From the NCBI RefSeq assembly GCF_013377785.1, contig NZ_JABXWT010000004.1:62001-126000 (forward strand): a DNA stretch of 64,000 bases. The letters are read 5' to 3'. This stretch comes from Ruegeria haliotis. Lineage in GTDB: Bacteria; Pseudomonadota; Alphaproteobacteria; Rhodobacterales; Rhodobacteraceae. Below, in pieces: positions 55,082-63,573 of this stretch (within the stretch, counting starts at the first letter, position 1; the number at the start of each line of letters is the position of its first letter). The notes under the pieces were generated by a model. It saw nothing but the letters and a program-made list of their open reading frames with translations, was not told the origin of the DNA and searched no databases. A program made the translations under genes and the position numbers.

Positions 55082-56092
55082 TCAATCAGGACGGTTTGAT
55101 TTGAACAAATAGAGAAATACGAAAAGCGATCCGATGGAGGTGGTGACAATTCCAACCGGCAGTTCCTGTGGTGCAAGTAACAGTCGGGATAGAATGTCAG
55201 ACAGGGTCAACAAAATCGCCCCCACGATAGCGGATGCCACCAGCAGATTGCGGTGCAGGGTTCCTGCTATGCCACGAGCGATATGAGGGACCATCAATCC
55301 GACAAACCCGATTACACCGGCGACCGAGACAAAGGTTGCTGTTGCAAGAGCTGCGACAAAGAACATTCGAAACCGCAAGCCCTGAACGGGAATGCCCAAC
55401 GTGGCCGCAGTGAAATCTCCGGTTAACAGTGCATCCAGCCACCGACTCCGATAGAGCGCATAACCAAGGATCAACGCAAGACCGACCAGAACAAGCGGAA
55501 AGGTCTCCCATCGGGCCAGACCCAAACCGCCCAGCATCCAGAAAATCACGGAATGTGCCGCGCGGCTGTCACCGGCAAAGATCAGGTAGTTTGTGACCGC
55601 AGAGAACAGAAAGGACACGGCCAGGCCTGCCAGGATCAGCTTTTCCGGGGCACTTGTCCGCAGGCTTTGGACCAGCGCCAGAACAATGCCCGAAGCAATC
55701 AGGCCGCCGCAAAACGCAGCAAGAGGCAACGTCCAGATGCCCAGCACATCGCCTGTTACGGTGATGACGAGTACAGCACCCGCCGCCGCACCGGAGGACA
55801 GACCAAACAGGAATGGATCTGCCAGATCGTTACGCGTGGTCGTTTGCAGAACCACGCCTACAACCCCAAGCCCGGCACCGATGACGGCTGCAAATAGCGC
55901 ACGAGGCAGGCGCAGGTCGAATACGATCCGGTGCAGGGGGGACATGTCCCCGTCGGTCATGCCGGTTCCAAGTGCAATTGCAGTGATGACATCCGCGACG
56001 GGGATGGGCGTCGTACCATAAATCGTGGACAGCAGCAAAAGGGCGGTCAAAACGACCGCCCCCAGCATTAGCAATCGGCCCATGTGGACCAT
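55082..56092 (-). CDS. FecCD/BtuC-type ABC permease
   Basis: A 336-residue permease with about ten membrane segments. Family blocks are DLRLPRALFAAVIGAGLGVV near residue 60, RNDLADPFLFGLSSGAAAGA near 87 and GFVGLMVPHIARGI near 260. The start is ATG 56092, one base after the binding-protein stop, with GGAG inside that gene; the upstream extension to 56143 is rejected. It is the last gene of a four-gene operon behind a cobalamin riboswitch, so a cobalamin precursor or cobalt chelate is more likely than an iron siderophore. Confidence 0.88.
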   Translation of the reverse strand: MVHMGRLLMLGAVVLTALLLLSTIYGTTPIPVADVITAIALGTGMTDGDMSPLHRIVFDLRLPRALFAAVIGAGLGVVGVVLQTTTRNDLADPFLFGLSSGAAAGAVLVITVTGDVLGIWTLPLAAFCGGLIASGIVLALVQSLRTSAPEKLILAGLAVSFLFSAVTNYLIFAGDSRAAHSVIFWMLGGLGLARWETFPLVLVGLALILGYALYRSRWLDALLTGDFTAATLGIPVQGLRFRMFFVAALATATFVSVAGVIGFVGLMVPHIARGIAGTLHRNLLVASAIVGAILLTLSDILSRLLLAPQELPVGIVTTSIGSLFVFLYLFKSNRPD

Positions 56093-56093
56093 A

Positions 56094-57044
56094 TCAGTTG
56101 ATCTCCGGATGCATGGCCTGAGCCATCTTCTCGATGGCTTCAATGTTCGCAGGTCCGGGTGTCAGCTCTTCGTACCGAAGGCCGATCCAGCGTTCGTTCT
56201 TGACCGCGTCGGTCTGGGACATCACCGGATGATCCTGCAGGAACTTGAACGTGTCTGCAGCGCCGTTGCCGGTCTGGTAGTCCAGCAGCACCAGAAACTC
56301 GGGGTTTGATGCGGCGACGGCCTCCCACGAGGTGCGGCCCCAGCTGGTGTCCAGATCATGTGTGACGTTCTCACCGCCCGCAGCGGCAATCATTGCGTCA
56401 GGGATGGCGAACTTGCCAGCGGTAAAAGGCGCATCCGCCGGGCCGTCCAGTAAGAAGACACGGGGCTTTGCCACATCGGCGGTGTTGGATTCGATAGCAG
56501 ACAGCTGGTCTTTCCAGCCAGAGACCAGATCCGCAGCCTTGTCTTCAACATGCATCACCTTGCCCAGACGCAGAACGTCGTCAAACAACAGGTCCATGCT
56601 GGCTTCGGGGCGGTCTTTGTTCAGATGCACACAGCTTTCGGTCAGAACCATGGTCTTGATGCCGAATGGCTCTAGTGTATCCGGCGTCACGTCGCCACCG
56701 GGCTTCATGCCATAGTACCACCCGGCGAAGAACAGGTCAGGCTCAACCGCTACGAGGTTCTCGATGGTTGGGTATTTGGGGGCCAGTTCGGGGATGTTTC
56801 CGCGCAGCGTGTCGAAATCCGGGCTGGTCTTGTACCAGCCGGTGATGCCTGTCAGACCAACAATCTTGTCCTGCAAACCCAGAGCAAAGGCCATGTCGGT
56901 CATGTTCATGTCATGCACGACCAGCCGCTCAGGCGTGGTTTCAAAAACCAGCGGCTCACCGCAGTTATCAATGGTGACTTCGTGCGCCGCAGCACCGCTT
57001 GTCAGGCCGGTGAGCAATACCACGGGCCAGATTTTCTGCATCAT
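56094..57044 (-). CDS. BtuF/FhuD-type periplasmic binding protein
   Basis: A 316-residue class III binding protein with a short signal peptide (cleavage near SGAAA, residue 20). Blocks are TTPERLVVHDMNMTDMAFAL near residue 36, YPTIENLVAVEPDLFFAGWY near 90 and GGENVTHDLDTSWGRTSWEA near 225. The length and sequence match substrate-binding partners of FecCD permeases. Under B12 riboswitch control, so the ligand is probably a corrinoid or cobalt complex; this is inference. Confidence 0.85.
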   Translation of the reverse strand: MMQKIWPVVLLTGLTSGAAAHEVTIDNCGEPLVFETTPERLVVHDMNMTDMAFALGLQDKIVGLTGITGWYKTSPDFDTLRGNIPELAPKYPTIENLVAVEPDLFFAGWYYGMKPGGDVTPDTLEPFGIKTMVLTESCVHLNKDRPEASMDLLFDDVLRLGKVMHVEDKAADLVSGWKDQLSAIESNTADVAKPRVFLLDGPADAPFTAGKFAIPDAMIAAAGGENVTHDLDTSWGRTSWEAVAASNPEFLVLLDYQTGNGAADTFKFLQDHPVMSQTDAVKNERWIGLRYEELTPGPANIEAIEKMAQAMHPEIN

Positions 57045-57056
57045 TCTATTCTCCTG

Positions 57057-57833
57057 TTATGATGACAGTTTTCGTTTTCGGATGTCGAGCGCCGGGATCA
57101 CGCGGCCTTCATGTTGAAAGCACAGGTAATCGACGCCAAAGGTGTCACGGACGCGATCCGGTGTCAGCACCTCTTCTACGGGCCCAAAGCCGGTCAGACG
57201 CGTTGATTTCATCAGTGCGACATGTGTGGCGAATTCCGGGATCATGACGAGATCGTGGACAATCATGACTACGGTGACCCCCAATTCCGCCACCAGAGAC
57301 AGCATGTGGCCCTTGGCGTCGGGATCCAGATGGTTGGTTGGTTCGTCCAGAAACAACAGCGAGGGGTTCTGGGCCAGCGCCCGCGCGATATGGGCGCGCT
57401 GCCGTTCGCCACCTGACAGCCGCAGTATCGATTTGTCGGCCAGATGGGTTAACTCGGTTATCGCAAGGACGCGGTCCAACGCAGTTATGTGATCCGCGGC
57501 AGAGCGGTCTGCCTGAATCGGAATCTGCCCTAATGCCACATAGTCTCGCAGCCGCAATCGACCGTCCGGCAATTCCTGCTGGCTGACGACGGCAATTGTC
57601 CGGGCTTTTTGTTGCGCAGACAACTTGCGCAAGCTTTTGTTGCAGATGCGCACGTCACCAAGCGCCAATCGTTCCACACCACATAACAGGTTCAAAAGCG
57701 TAGTTTTGCCAGCGCCATTGGGCCCCGCGATGGCGAGAATCGAACCCTCTTCAAGGCTGAACGAAACTTCCTGTATCAGGAGATCTCCGTTCAACGCGTA
57801 GTATTCCAGACCTTCGGCGACCAAAAAGCTCAT
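57057..57833 (-). CDS. FepC/BtuD-type ABC ATPase
   Basis: A 258-residue ATPase. Walker A GPNGAGKTT lies near residue 35, signature LSGGERQRAHIARAL near 138 and Walker B LLFLDEPTNHLD near 157, with the switch in MIVHDLVM. It overlaps the DUF1636 gene upstream by ATGA and precedes the binding protein and permease, so the four genes form one operon. Confidence 0.9.
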   Translation of the reverse strand: MSFLVAEGLEYYALNGDLLIQEVSFSLEEGSILAIAGPNGAGKTTLLNLLCGVERLALGDVRICNKSLRKLSAQQKARTIAVVSQQELPDGRLRLRDYVALGQIPIQADRSAADHITALDRVLAITELTHLADKSILRLSGGERQRAHIARALAQNPSLLFLDEPTNHLDPDAKGHMLSLVAELGVTVVMIVHDLVMIPEFATHVALMKSTRLTGFGPVEEVLTPDRVRDTFGVDYLCFQHEGRVIPALDIRKRKLSS

Positions 57834-58186
57834 GTCGCATCCTCCGCAGGCAGACGAGGTATCCGTGAAAGTGTCTTGTAGAAAAGGGCAGGGGGGCGTT
57901 CGGACGCGCTGGTCCAGCCGTCTACACTGTTTTGGAATTGGCAGGCAAATGCGGCCAGAGCGGTCAGATCTGCCGAGCTTTGTATGTCACCGAACAGATA
58001 CTGCGCCTTGTCAGTCGTCTGAAAGCCAACGGTCATGGGCCGATTGCAGCCAGCCATGCAAGGGATCAGCCGCGTTGTGAACCCGTCTGGCAGCGATTCA
58101 TCGAGCGTTCTCTGTGCTGTCTCGGCTGCCAGTGGCCCCTGACAGGTCGAACAGATCAGAACGTAGTGATCAGGATACTCGGACAT
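57830..58186 (-). CDS. DUF1636 predicted metal-binding protein
   Basis: A 118-residue protein of the DUF1636 family. Two cysteine pairs are visible, CSTCQGP near residue 13 and CMAGCNRP near 44, a spacing that suits a thioredoxin-like ferredoxin fold or metal binding. The start is ATG 58186 (MSEYPDHYVL), about 100 bases after the riboswitch end, on the same transcript as the ABC transporter. It is overlapped by the ATPase start. Its function is unknown; the context suggests cobalt or corrinoid handling. Confidence 0.8.
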   Translation of the reverse strand: MSEYPDHYVLICSTCQGPLAAETAQRTLDESLPDGFTTRLIPCMAGCNRPMTVGFQTTDKAQYLFGDIQSSADLTALAAFACQFQNSVDGWTSASERPPALFYKTLSRIPRLPAEDAT

Positions 58187-58289
58187 TGTCTGCCCCGTCA
58201 CTTGCCAAGTGCGGACAGAAGGTGCCAACTATTTGCATACACAGACGCGTCATCAAAGCCTCCTTCCAGGACGCCCCGTCCCGGGTTGG

Positions 58290-58480
58290 TTGAACATCTG
58301 ATGGCAGGTCTCCTGACTTGCGGGTCGTTGCTCGGCCATCCTTCCCGGCCATGTGGCCAGTGGTGATTTGGCTTTGCTCTCCGCCTACAGTTGCGGGGGC
58401 AGTCACGGCATTGGCTTGTGGAACAAGCCGCACCATATTCCCATTTTCATCCCTCAGGTCATCCGTCGGGAACCATCTCG
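58290..58480 (-). ncRNA. Cobalamin riboswitch
   Basis: Read on the minus strand the leader contains the B12 box AGTCAGGAGACCTGCC (58303-58318), the upstream core GAAGGATGGCCGAGC, GCCCCCGCAACTGTAGGCGG and the entry GGGAATATGGTGCGG, in the order of the known adenosylcobalamin riboswitch. The 5' end near 58480 begins with GGTTCC. It precedes the DUF1636-ABC transporter operon by about 100 bases and would shut it down when B12 is plentiful. End points are approximate. Confidence 0.93.
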
Positions 58481-58529
58481 GTCAGCTAGTCTGGTGTCCT
58501 ATTGATTGTCAAGCTTTTGGTTGCTGGCG

Positions 58530-59033
58530 TTACTTGATCACGCGCAGAACGGGACGCCGTGGTGGTTGGTTCCGGGGGGCGCTACCAGTGGGAAACCGGT
58601 TGGCCAGAGTCAGGCCCGCCTGAATCAGATGCGCGTCCGGGTAACCCCCGGTAATCTGGCCAACAGCGTCGCGGGCGGCGGGTGTTTCATCCCGTCGCAT
58701 GTGGTGCACCATCTTCAGCAACGCCCTCTCGTCACAGGTGACCTCGAGGCGGTAATCCACGCATAGTGGATCGTTGAAGGCCAATCCCTCGGGGCGGCAG
58801 TGCAAGGTCGCCTTGACGATCTTGAACACGAGGTGGGCAAGGTTAAGACCCTGATCCTGTCCCCAGCGTTCGATCGCAATCGAGTAGGCCTGCTGCCATG
58901 CCAGTGTCTCGGGTTCAGCGAAGCTGAGGATGAAATGCCGCATGACCGGCAGCAGGCCGCGTTCAAAATCGTCGAATTCCGCTTGGGGGTTTTTCACCGG
59001 AGTGCCGGTTGAACCGGATGCTGAATAGCTCAT
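58530..59033 (-). CDS. Hypothetical protein
   Basis: A 167-residue soluble protein with no family I recognise. The middle part is helical and aromatic-rich (PVMRHFILSFAEPETLAWQQ, AYSIAIERWGQDQGLNLAHL), with an HMRRDE stretch near residue 110; the C-terminus is basic and proline-rich (RNQPPRRPVL). It starts with ATG 59033, overlapping the stop of a 73-residue frame, so the two form a coupled pair. Coding is supported by codon pattern and that overlap. It lies between the alkyl sulfatase and the riboswitch. Confidence 0.65.
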   Translation of the reverse strand: MSYSASGSTGTPVKNPQAEFDDFERGLLPVMRHFILSFAEPETLAWQQAYSIAIERWGQDQGLNLAHLVFKIVKATLHCRPEGLAFNDPLCVDYRLEVTCDERALLKMVHHMRRDETPAARDAVGQITGGYPDAHLIQAGLTLANRFPTGSAPRNQPPRRPVLRVIK

Positions 59034-59251
59034 GCGCGCCGCCTGTCAGTGTTTGCGGAAGGACTGTGCATACGGTGTACGTTCTCTGGCAGTTTGCCGT
59101 CGATAATCGCGACATCAGGTCTGGGCGAGGCCGCGTGGGCCGGAAATCTGAGGTCCGCTTCAATCGCCTGTCGTAATTTGGGTTTTAAAGCGCACCCATG
59201 TTGGCTGGCAACCGCATCCATGGCTAACAGGTCGGCAAGTGATTTTGTCAT
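59030..59251 (-). CDS. Small hypothetical protein
   Basis: A 73-residue frame starting at ATG 59251 (MTKSLADLLAMDAVASQHGC) and overlapping the next gene by four bases (ATGA). It is basic at the C-terminus (NTDRRRA) and shows no known motif. A frame extension upstream to 59329 exists, but the ATG at 59251 gives a more protein-like N-terminus. The coupling to the 167-residue gene is the main support. Confidence 0.5.
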   Translation of the reverse strand: MTKSLADLLAMDAVASQHGCALKPKLRQAIEADLRFPAHAASPRPDVAIIDGKLPENVHRMHSPSANTDRRRA

Positions 59252-59353
59252 CGTCAAATCGTCTCTCGGTCGTGGGCATGACCGGGCGTGATTCCAAGGG
59301 ATCTGACTGGGTCGACAAATACTTGACAAAAATAATCAGAAAAAGCAATTCGA

Positions 59354-59382
59354 AAAACGAACCCGCAGAACAGGCTCGTTTT
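59354..59382 (-). terminator. Rho-independent terminator after the alkyl sulfatase
   Basis: On the minus strand AAAACGAGCC (59382-59373) pairs with GGTTCGTTTT (59363-59354), one G-U pair included, around a nine-base loop, and the second arm runs into five T residues. It lies about 90 bases downstream of the alkyl sulfatase stop. Confidence 0.8.
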
Positions 59383-59471
59383 CCGGGGCAGGCGGAGTAA
59401 ATTCTGGCAACCTGCCCAGTGTACTGCTGGCCCAGGCCGGGGGTCCCGGGCCAACAGAAAGAGTGACGCGG

Positions 59472-61538
59472 TCAGCCGCCGTTGGAATTGGCCAGCGGGG
59501 GCTGGGCAAAGTCGTTGGCAGCAGGTGTCAGATCCTGCGCGCCAGTGCCCGGCATCAATTCAAAACCTATGTCGAACTGATCCAAGGTCGAGGCTAGCTG
59601 TGTCACAATGTCAGCATTACCTTCGGACTTGGCGGTGCCATCGGCCAGCATCTCGGTCAACTTACGCTCGCCGGTCATGACCTGCTCCAGATCGGCGCGG
59701 TTCAGGCTAATCGACAGATCGGCATTTTCTGCATTCTGGCCAACAATATGGGTTAGCGTGGCATTGCTCATCTCAACCACGATGTTCTCGTCGCGATCCG
59801 GGATCGCAAGGTTGATGGTGAACTCCATGTCCGCTGCCTTGGCGCTGTTGACGCGGATGGCGATGAAATCCAGCCACATGGAAGTCTGCATCGCCTTGAT
59901 TGTGTCCGGACCGGTGGTCTCGATGGTCGCACCCTGCGGGATGCCGTTGCGCAGTTCGAACGCTGCACCAAGGAACGAGTTGCGGACCGAGGGGCTTTCT
60001 TTCTGATACCCGATCTGCTCGAACGCATCCGCCAACAAATCCTTAGCAGTCTGGTTTTGCGGCTCGGCATAGACCAGTTTGTTCAGGATTTCGGTGGCTT
60101 CCAGATACTTGCCGCTGTCCACCAGTTCCTGGCCTTTGGTTAGGATCGGTTCAGCCCCACCCATCATCTCGACAAACAGCGGGGCGCTGTCTTCGGGGGA
60201 CAAGGGTGTCAGAGTGGTGGGGTTGGCATCCCAGTATCCCAGATACCGGTTGATCACCGCGCGGCTGTTATGCTCGACCGAGCCATGATAGCTGCGGGCG
60301 GCCCATTGTTGTTGCAGGCTTTCGGGCACTTCATAGACGTTATGAACCTGATTGACGGTCACGCCTTTGTTGGCCAGATTCAGCACCCCGTTGTTGAGGT
60401 TGGCATAGGTATCGCGCTGCGCTCGCATCACTTCCTGAATGCGGTCGTTGCCAAACCGTGGCCAGGAGTGAGAGGCAAACATCACCTCCGCATCCTGGCC
60501 GAACTCGTACAACGCATCGTTGATGTGTTTGGACCACATCAACGCATCCCGAACCAGCGCGCCGCGCAGGGTGTAAATGTTGTGGATCGTCCCGGTGATA
60601 TTCTCTGCTGCCCAGAAGGCTTTGAGGTCGGGGAAGTAGGTGTTCATCTCGGCCGGTGCTTCGGTGCCGGGCGTGTTCTGGAAGATCATGCGCACGCCAT
60701 CGATGGTGATCTCTTCATAGGCGTCAGAGACATAGCGGGTCGGTTCGATCAGACCGGTTGTTCCGGCCGAGATATTCTTGCCGATCGACTGATCCACATG
60801 CCCGAACGGGCTGCGCGGCAGCAGCACGCCGTATTGAAAGAACAGACGGCGGTTCATCACGTTGCCCGCATAGACGTTTTCGGACACCGCATGTTCCATG
60901 AAGCCCTCGGGGGCGATCACTTCGACGCCGTTGGCCACATCTTCATCCGAAATCACGCCGCGCACACCGCCATAGTGGTCGGCATGCGAATGCGAATACA
61001 CAACGGCCTTGACCGGCCTTTCGCCCACGGTGTCGGTCAGCAGTTTCAGCGCAGCGGCGGCGGTTTCTTTTGACGCGAGCGGGTCAAAGATGATCCAGCC
61101 GGTATCGCCACGGATGAAGGTGATGTTCGACAGGTCGAACCCGCGGACCTGATAGATGGTGCCTTCCTGGATCTCGTAGAGACCGAAGTTCATGTTCAGA
61201 ATCGCCTGACGCTGCAGCGACGGGTGGATCGAGTCGAATTCTTCGCCTTCTTTCAGAAGGTACTCATAGCTGCCGATATCCCAAGCCACTGTGCCGTCTT
61301 CGGTGGTGATCTGTTTGTAATCGGGCGTCGCAATCAGGCCCTTGCGGCTTTCTTCAAAGTCCCGCAGGTCATCGAATGGTAGCGACTCGCGCATCTGGTT
61401 CTGAAAGTCGATTGTGAACTGAGAGGGCAGCTTGCCCTTTGGGTCGAAATGTTCTGACCCTTGGTTCTCGGCTGCCGCCAACCCTGCGGTGAGGCCCAGA
61501 AATGCGGTTGCAACTAGTGAAATATGTCGTCGTGCCAT
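59472..61538 (-). CDS. Alkyl sulfatase (SdsA/BDS1-like)
   Basis: A 688-residue exported hydrolase. The signal peptide is MARRHISLVATAFLGLTAGL with cleavage after AAA; the start is ATG 61538 rather than 61592. The metallo-beta-lactamase domain spans about residues 100-400, with the zinc motif HSHADHYGG near residue 180 and EAPAEMNTYFPD and ASHSWPRFG blocks further on. A dimerisation domain and a C-terminal SCP2-like domain follow. Known relatives hydrolyse primary alkyl sulfates to alcohol and sulfate in the periplasm. It is divergent from the TPR regulator-like gene at 61858. Confidence 0.9.
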   Translation of the reverse strand: MARRHISLVATAFLGLTAGLAAAENQGSEHFDPKGKLPSQFTIDFQNQMRESLPFDDLRDFEESRKGLIATPDYKQITTEDGTVAWDIGSYEYLLKEGEEFDSIHPSLQRQAILNMNFGLYEIQEGTIYQVRGFDLSNITFIRGDTGWIIFDPLASKETAAAALKLLTDTVGERPVKAVVYSHSHADHYGGVRGVISDEDVANGVEVIAPEGFMEHAVSENVYAGNVMNRRLFFQYGVLLPRSPFGHVDQSIGKNISAGTTGLIEPTRYVSDAYEEITIDGVRMIFQNTPGTEAPAEMNTYFPDLKAFWAAENITGTIHNIYTLRGALVRDALMWSKHINDALYEFGQDAEVMFASHSWPRFGNDRIQEVMRAQRDTYANLNNGVLNLANKGVTVNQVHNVYEVPESLQQQWAARSYHGSVEHNSRAVINRYLGYWDANPTTLTPLSPEDSAPLFVEMMGGAEPILTKGQELVDSGKYLEATEILNKLVYAEPQNQTAKDLLADAFEQIGYQKESPSVRNSFLGAAFELRNGIPQGATIETTGPDTIKAMQTSMWLDFIAIRVNSAKAADMEFTINLAIPDRDENIVVEMSNATLTHIVGQNAENADLSISLNRADLEQVMTGERKLTEMLADGTAKSEGNADIVTQLASTLDQFDIGFELMPGTGAQDLTPAANDFAQPPLANSNGG

Positions 61539-61857
61539 GTTTGGAACGGCTCCTGTGGATGTTGAGTTCCTGATAATCGAAGGCAGGGCCAAGAAGGGTT
61601 CGGCGTACTGAATGTCCCTATCCGCAGGGAACGCATCGGATGCGCATCTGCGGTGAGCTGTTGTGGGTGACGTTCACGCGGTCTCCTTGACACTTTGATG
61701 CCGACCTGCGCGGCAATCCATTCGCACGTGTTAGCCACATGCACGCCCCAGTGAAGTGCGAACATGTTGCTACAGGCCTGTAACTCGCGCTAAGAGCGGG
61801 GCAGGCAACGCCTTAACGCCTCGGTTTCAAACGTTTTTCAGGACGGGATTTCGTCGG
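61539..61857. other. Divergent region between sulfatase and TPR protein
   Basis: About 319 bases. It contains short inverted repeats (TCCC...GGGA near 61616-61632; GATGCGCATC near 61640) that could be regulatory. No gene recognised. Confidence 0.35.
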
Positions 61858-63552
61858 TTGTCCATTTCAGATCAGGATATTCGCGCACAGCTGCGGCGCC
61901 TCATGGATCACCCCGAATTTCCGGCGAGCCCACAGCGTCGGGCCTTTCTGACCTATGTGGTTGACGAGTATCTGGCCGGGCGCGCTGACCAGATCAAGGG
62001 CGTGTCGATTGCCATGTCCGTTTTCAACCGCGACGCCAGCTTCGATCAGCAGATCGACCCGATTGTTCGGCTCGAGGCGCGCAGGTTGCGGCAGGATATC
62101 GACAGTTATTATGCGGGTCCGGGTCGAGATGATCCCATGCGCCTGTCCATTCCAAAAGGAGGCTACGCGCCTCGGTTCGAACAGGTCGCACACCCCAAGG
62201 CAGACCCTGTTTCCGATGAGGTCTTGCGGCATGAGGAACCCGCTCCGCACCGGTCCAGCCGAACGATATGGGTCTTGGCCGGAGCTGCGATGATATGCGG
62301 CGTGATATGGATTGGTCTGTCTTTCCTCGGCGCGGCCCCCGGACGCGATCCGGATTTGCCCAAAGGTCCGATTGTAGCCGTCTTGCCGTTTGAGTCTCTG
62401 GGCGAAGCCCCGGAGTCCCTTGCCTATGGGATAACCCAGCAATTGACGACCGAGCTGGTTCGGTTCCGTGATTTGTGGGTGTTACCCTTGGGCACAGTCG
62501 AGCGATTTCGTGACAGTCAAATCGACCCACAACAGCTCCGGTCCGAGTTCGATGCGGATTACGCGCTGGAGGGCAGTGTGCAGGAAACCGGCGAAACGCT
62601 GCGTCTGTCGGCCCGGCTGATCGACTTGACCGCAGCGCGGTATGTCTGGGTGCGAAGTTACGAAATCGGTTTGGCACCAAGCGAAATCTACGCCGTGCAG
62701 GATCAGATTATTCGGGATGTGACGGGTCAACTTGCCGGAAAATACGGATTGCTGACACAAGATGCTATGCAATTGGCGGCACGAACAGCCCCGGCGCATC
62801 GCGACGCATATGACTGTGTACTCGAATATTACAGCTATCAGATCACAATCAATCTGGACCAGCATGGCGATGTCAAAGCCTGCATCCTGAATGCGGTCGA
62901 CCAAAACCCCGAATACGCCGAGGCCTGGGCGGTATTGTCGAACCTTTATGTGCAACAAGTGCGCTTTAACCTTGGGGGTGATCGCGATCAGGTGTTGCAA
63001 GCCGCTGATCTTGCTGCCCGGCGCGCCATTCAGGCGGATCCCAATCTGGCAACTGGTCATCTGATGCTTGCCAATCTCCTGTTTGTGGAAGGCGATATCC
63101 AAGGGTTTAGGCAAGCGGGCCAACGGGCTGTAGACCTCAACCCCAATGACGGAGCCATTCTGGCTCATTTCGGGATGCGGCTGGCCTTTGCCGGTGATTG
63201 GGATCGGGGTTTGGCGATAGGGGATCGCGCTATCGCCCTGAATCCGGTGCATCCGCACTGGTATCATTTCCCCCGGGTTTTCTACCTGTTTGATCAAGGT
63301 GATTTTGATCAAGCCTTGTCCGTTCTGGACCGGATCGACATGCCCGAGTTCTTTTGGACCCATCTATGGCGCGCAGCCTTGAATCATGAAATCGGCGATG
63401 AGGCACAGGCTGAGGCAGCCCTTGAGGCTTTGCTGAACTTGCAGCCGAATTTTGCGGTCAAAGCGCCCGATATTCTGTCGATCTGGCAGTTGGATGATTT
63501 GTTCAAGCAGAAATTGATGAACAGTTTGCATCAAGCCGGATTGTCAGGATGA
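61858..63552 (+). CDS. Membrane-anchored TolB/TPR signalling protein
   Basis: A protein of about 564 residues (start uncertain: TTG 61858 with AGGACGGG upstream is preferred; a GTG at 61756 is possible). Residues about 1-110 carry a cyclase-associated N-terminal domain (RRAFLTYVVDEYLAGRADQI, RLEARRLRQDIDSYY, LSIPKGGYAP). One transmembrane helix follows (TIWVLAGAAMICGVIW). The periplasmic part has a TolB N-terminal-like segment (VAVLPFESLGEAPES, YALEGSVQETGETLRLSARL) and then several TPR repeats (AEAWAVLSNLY, PNLATGHLMLANLLF, DLNPNDGAILAHFG). No cyclase catalytic domain is present. Probably a signalling or regulatory protein; divergent from the alkyl sulfatase. Confidence 0.7.
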   Translation: MSISDQDIRAQLRRLMDHPEFPASPQRRAFLTYVVDEYLAGRADQIKGVSIAMSVFNRDASFDQQIDPIVRLEARRLRQDIDSYYAGPGRDDPMRLSIPKGGYAPRFEQVAHPKADPVSDEVLRHEEPAPHRSSRTIWVLAGAAMICGVIWIGLSFLGAAPGRDPDLPKGPIVAVLPFESLGEAPESLAYGITQQLTTELVRFRDLWVLPLGTVERFRDSQIDPQQLRSEFDADYALEGSVQETGETLRLSARLIDLTAARYVWVRSYEIGLAPSEIYAVQDQIIRDVTGQLAGKYGLLTQDAMQLAARTAPAHRDAYDCVLEYYSYQITINLDQHGDVKACILNAVDQNPEYAEAWAVLSNLYVQQVRFNLGGDRDQVLQAADLAARRAIQADPNLATGHLMLANLLFVEGDIQGFRQAGQRAVDLNPNDGAILAHFGMRLAFAGDWDRGLAIGDRAIALNPVHPHWYHFPRVFYLFDQGDFDQALSVLDRIDMPEFFWTHLWRAALNHEIGDEAQAEAALEALLNLQPNFAVKAPDILSIWQLDDLFKQKLMNSLHQAGLSG

Positions 63553-63573
63553 CGCGCCTTTCTCGGGGCGAGA

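Noticed and set aside
55082..57833. Calling the second ABC system a siderophore transporter
   Set aside because: The upstream cobalamin riboswitch argues for a corrinoid or cobalt-related substrate, so no iron-specific name was given.
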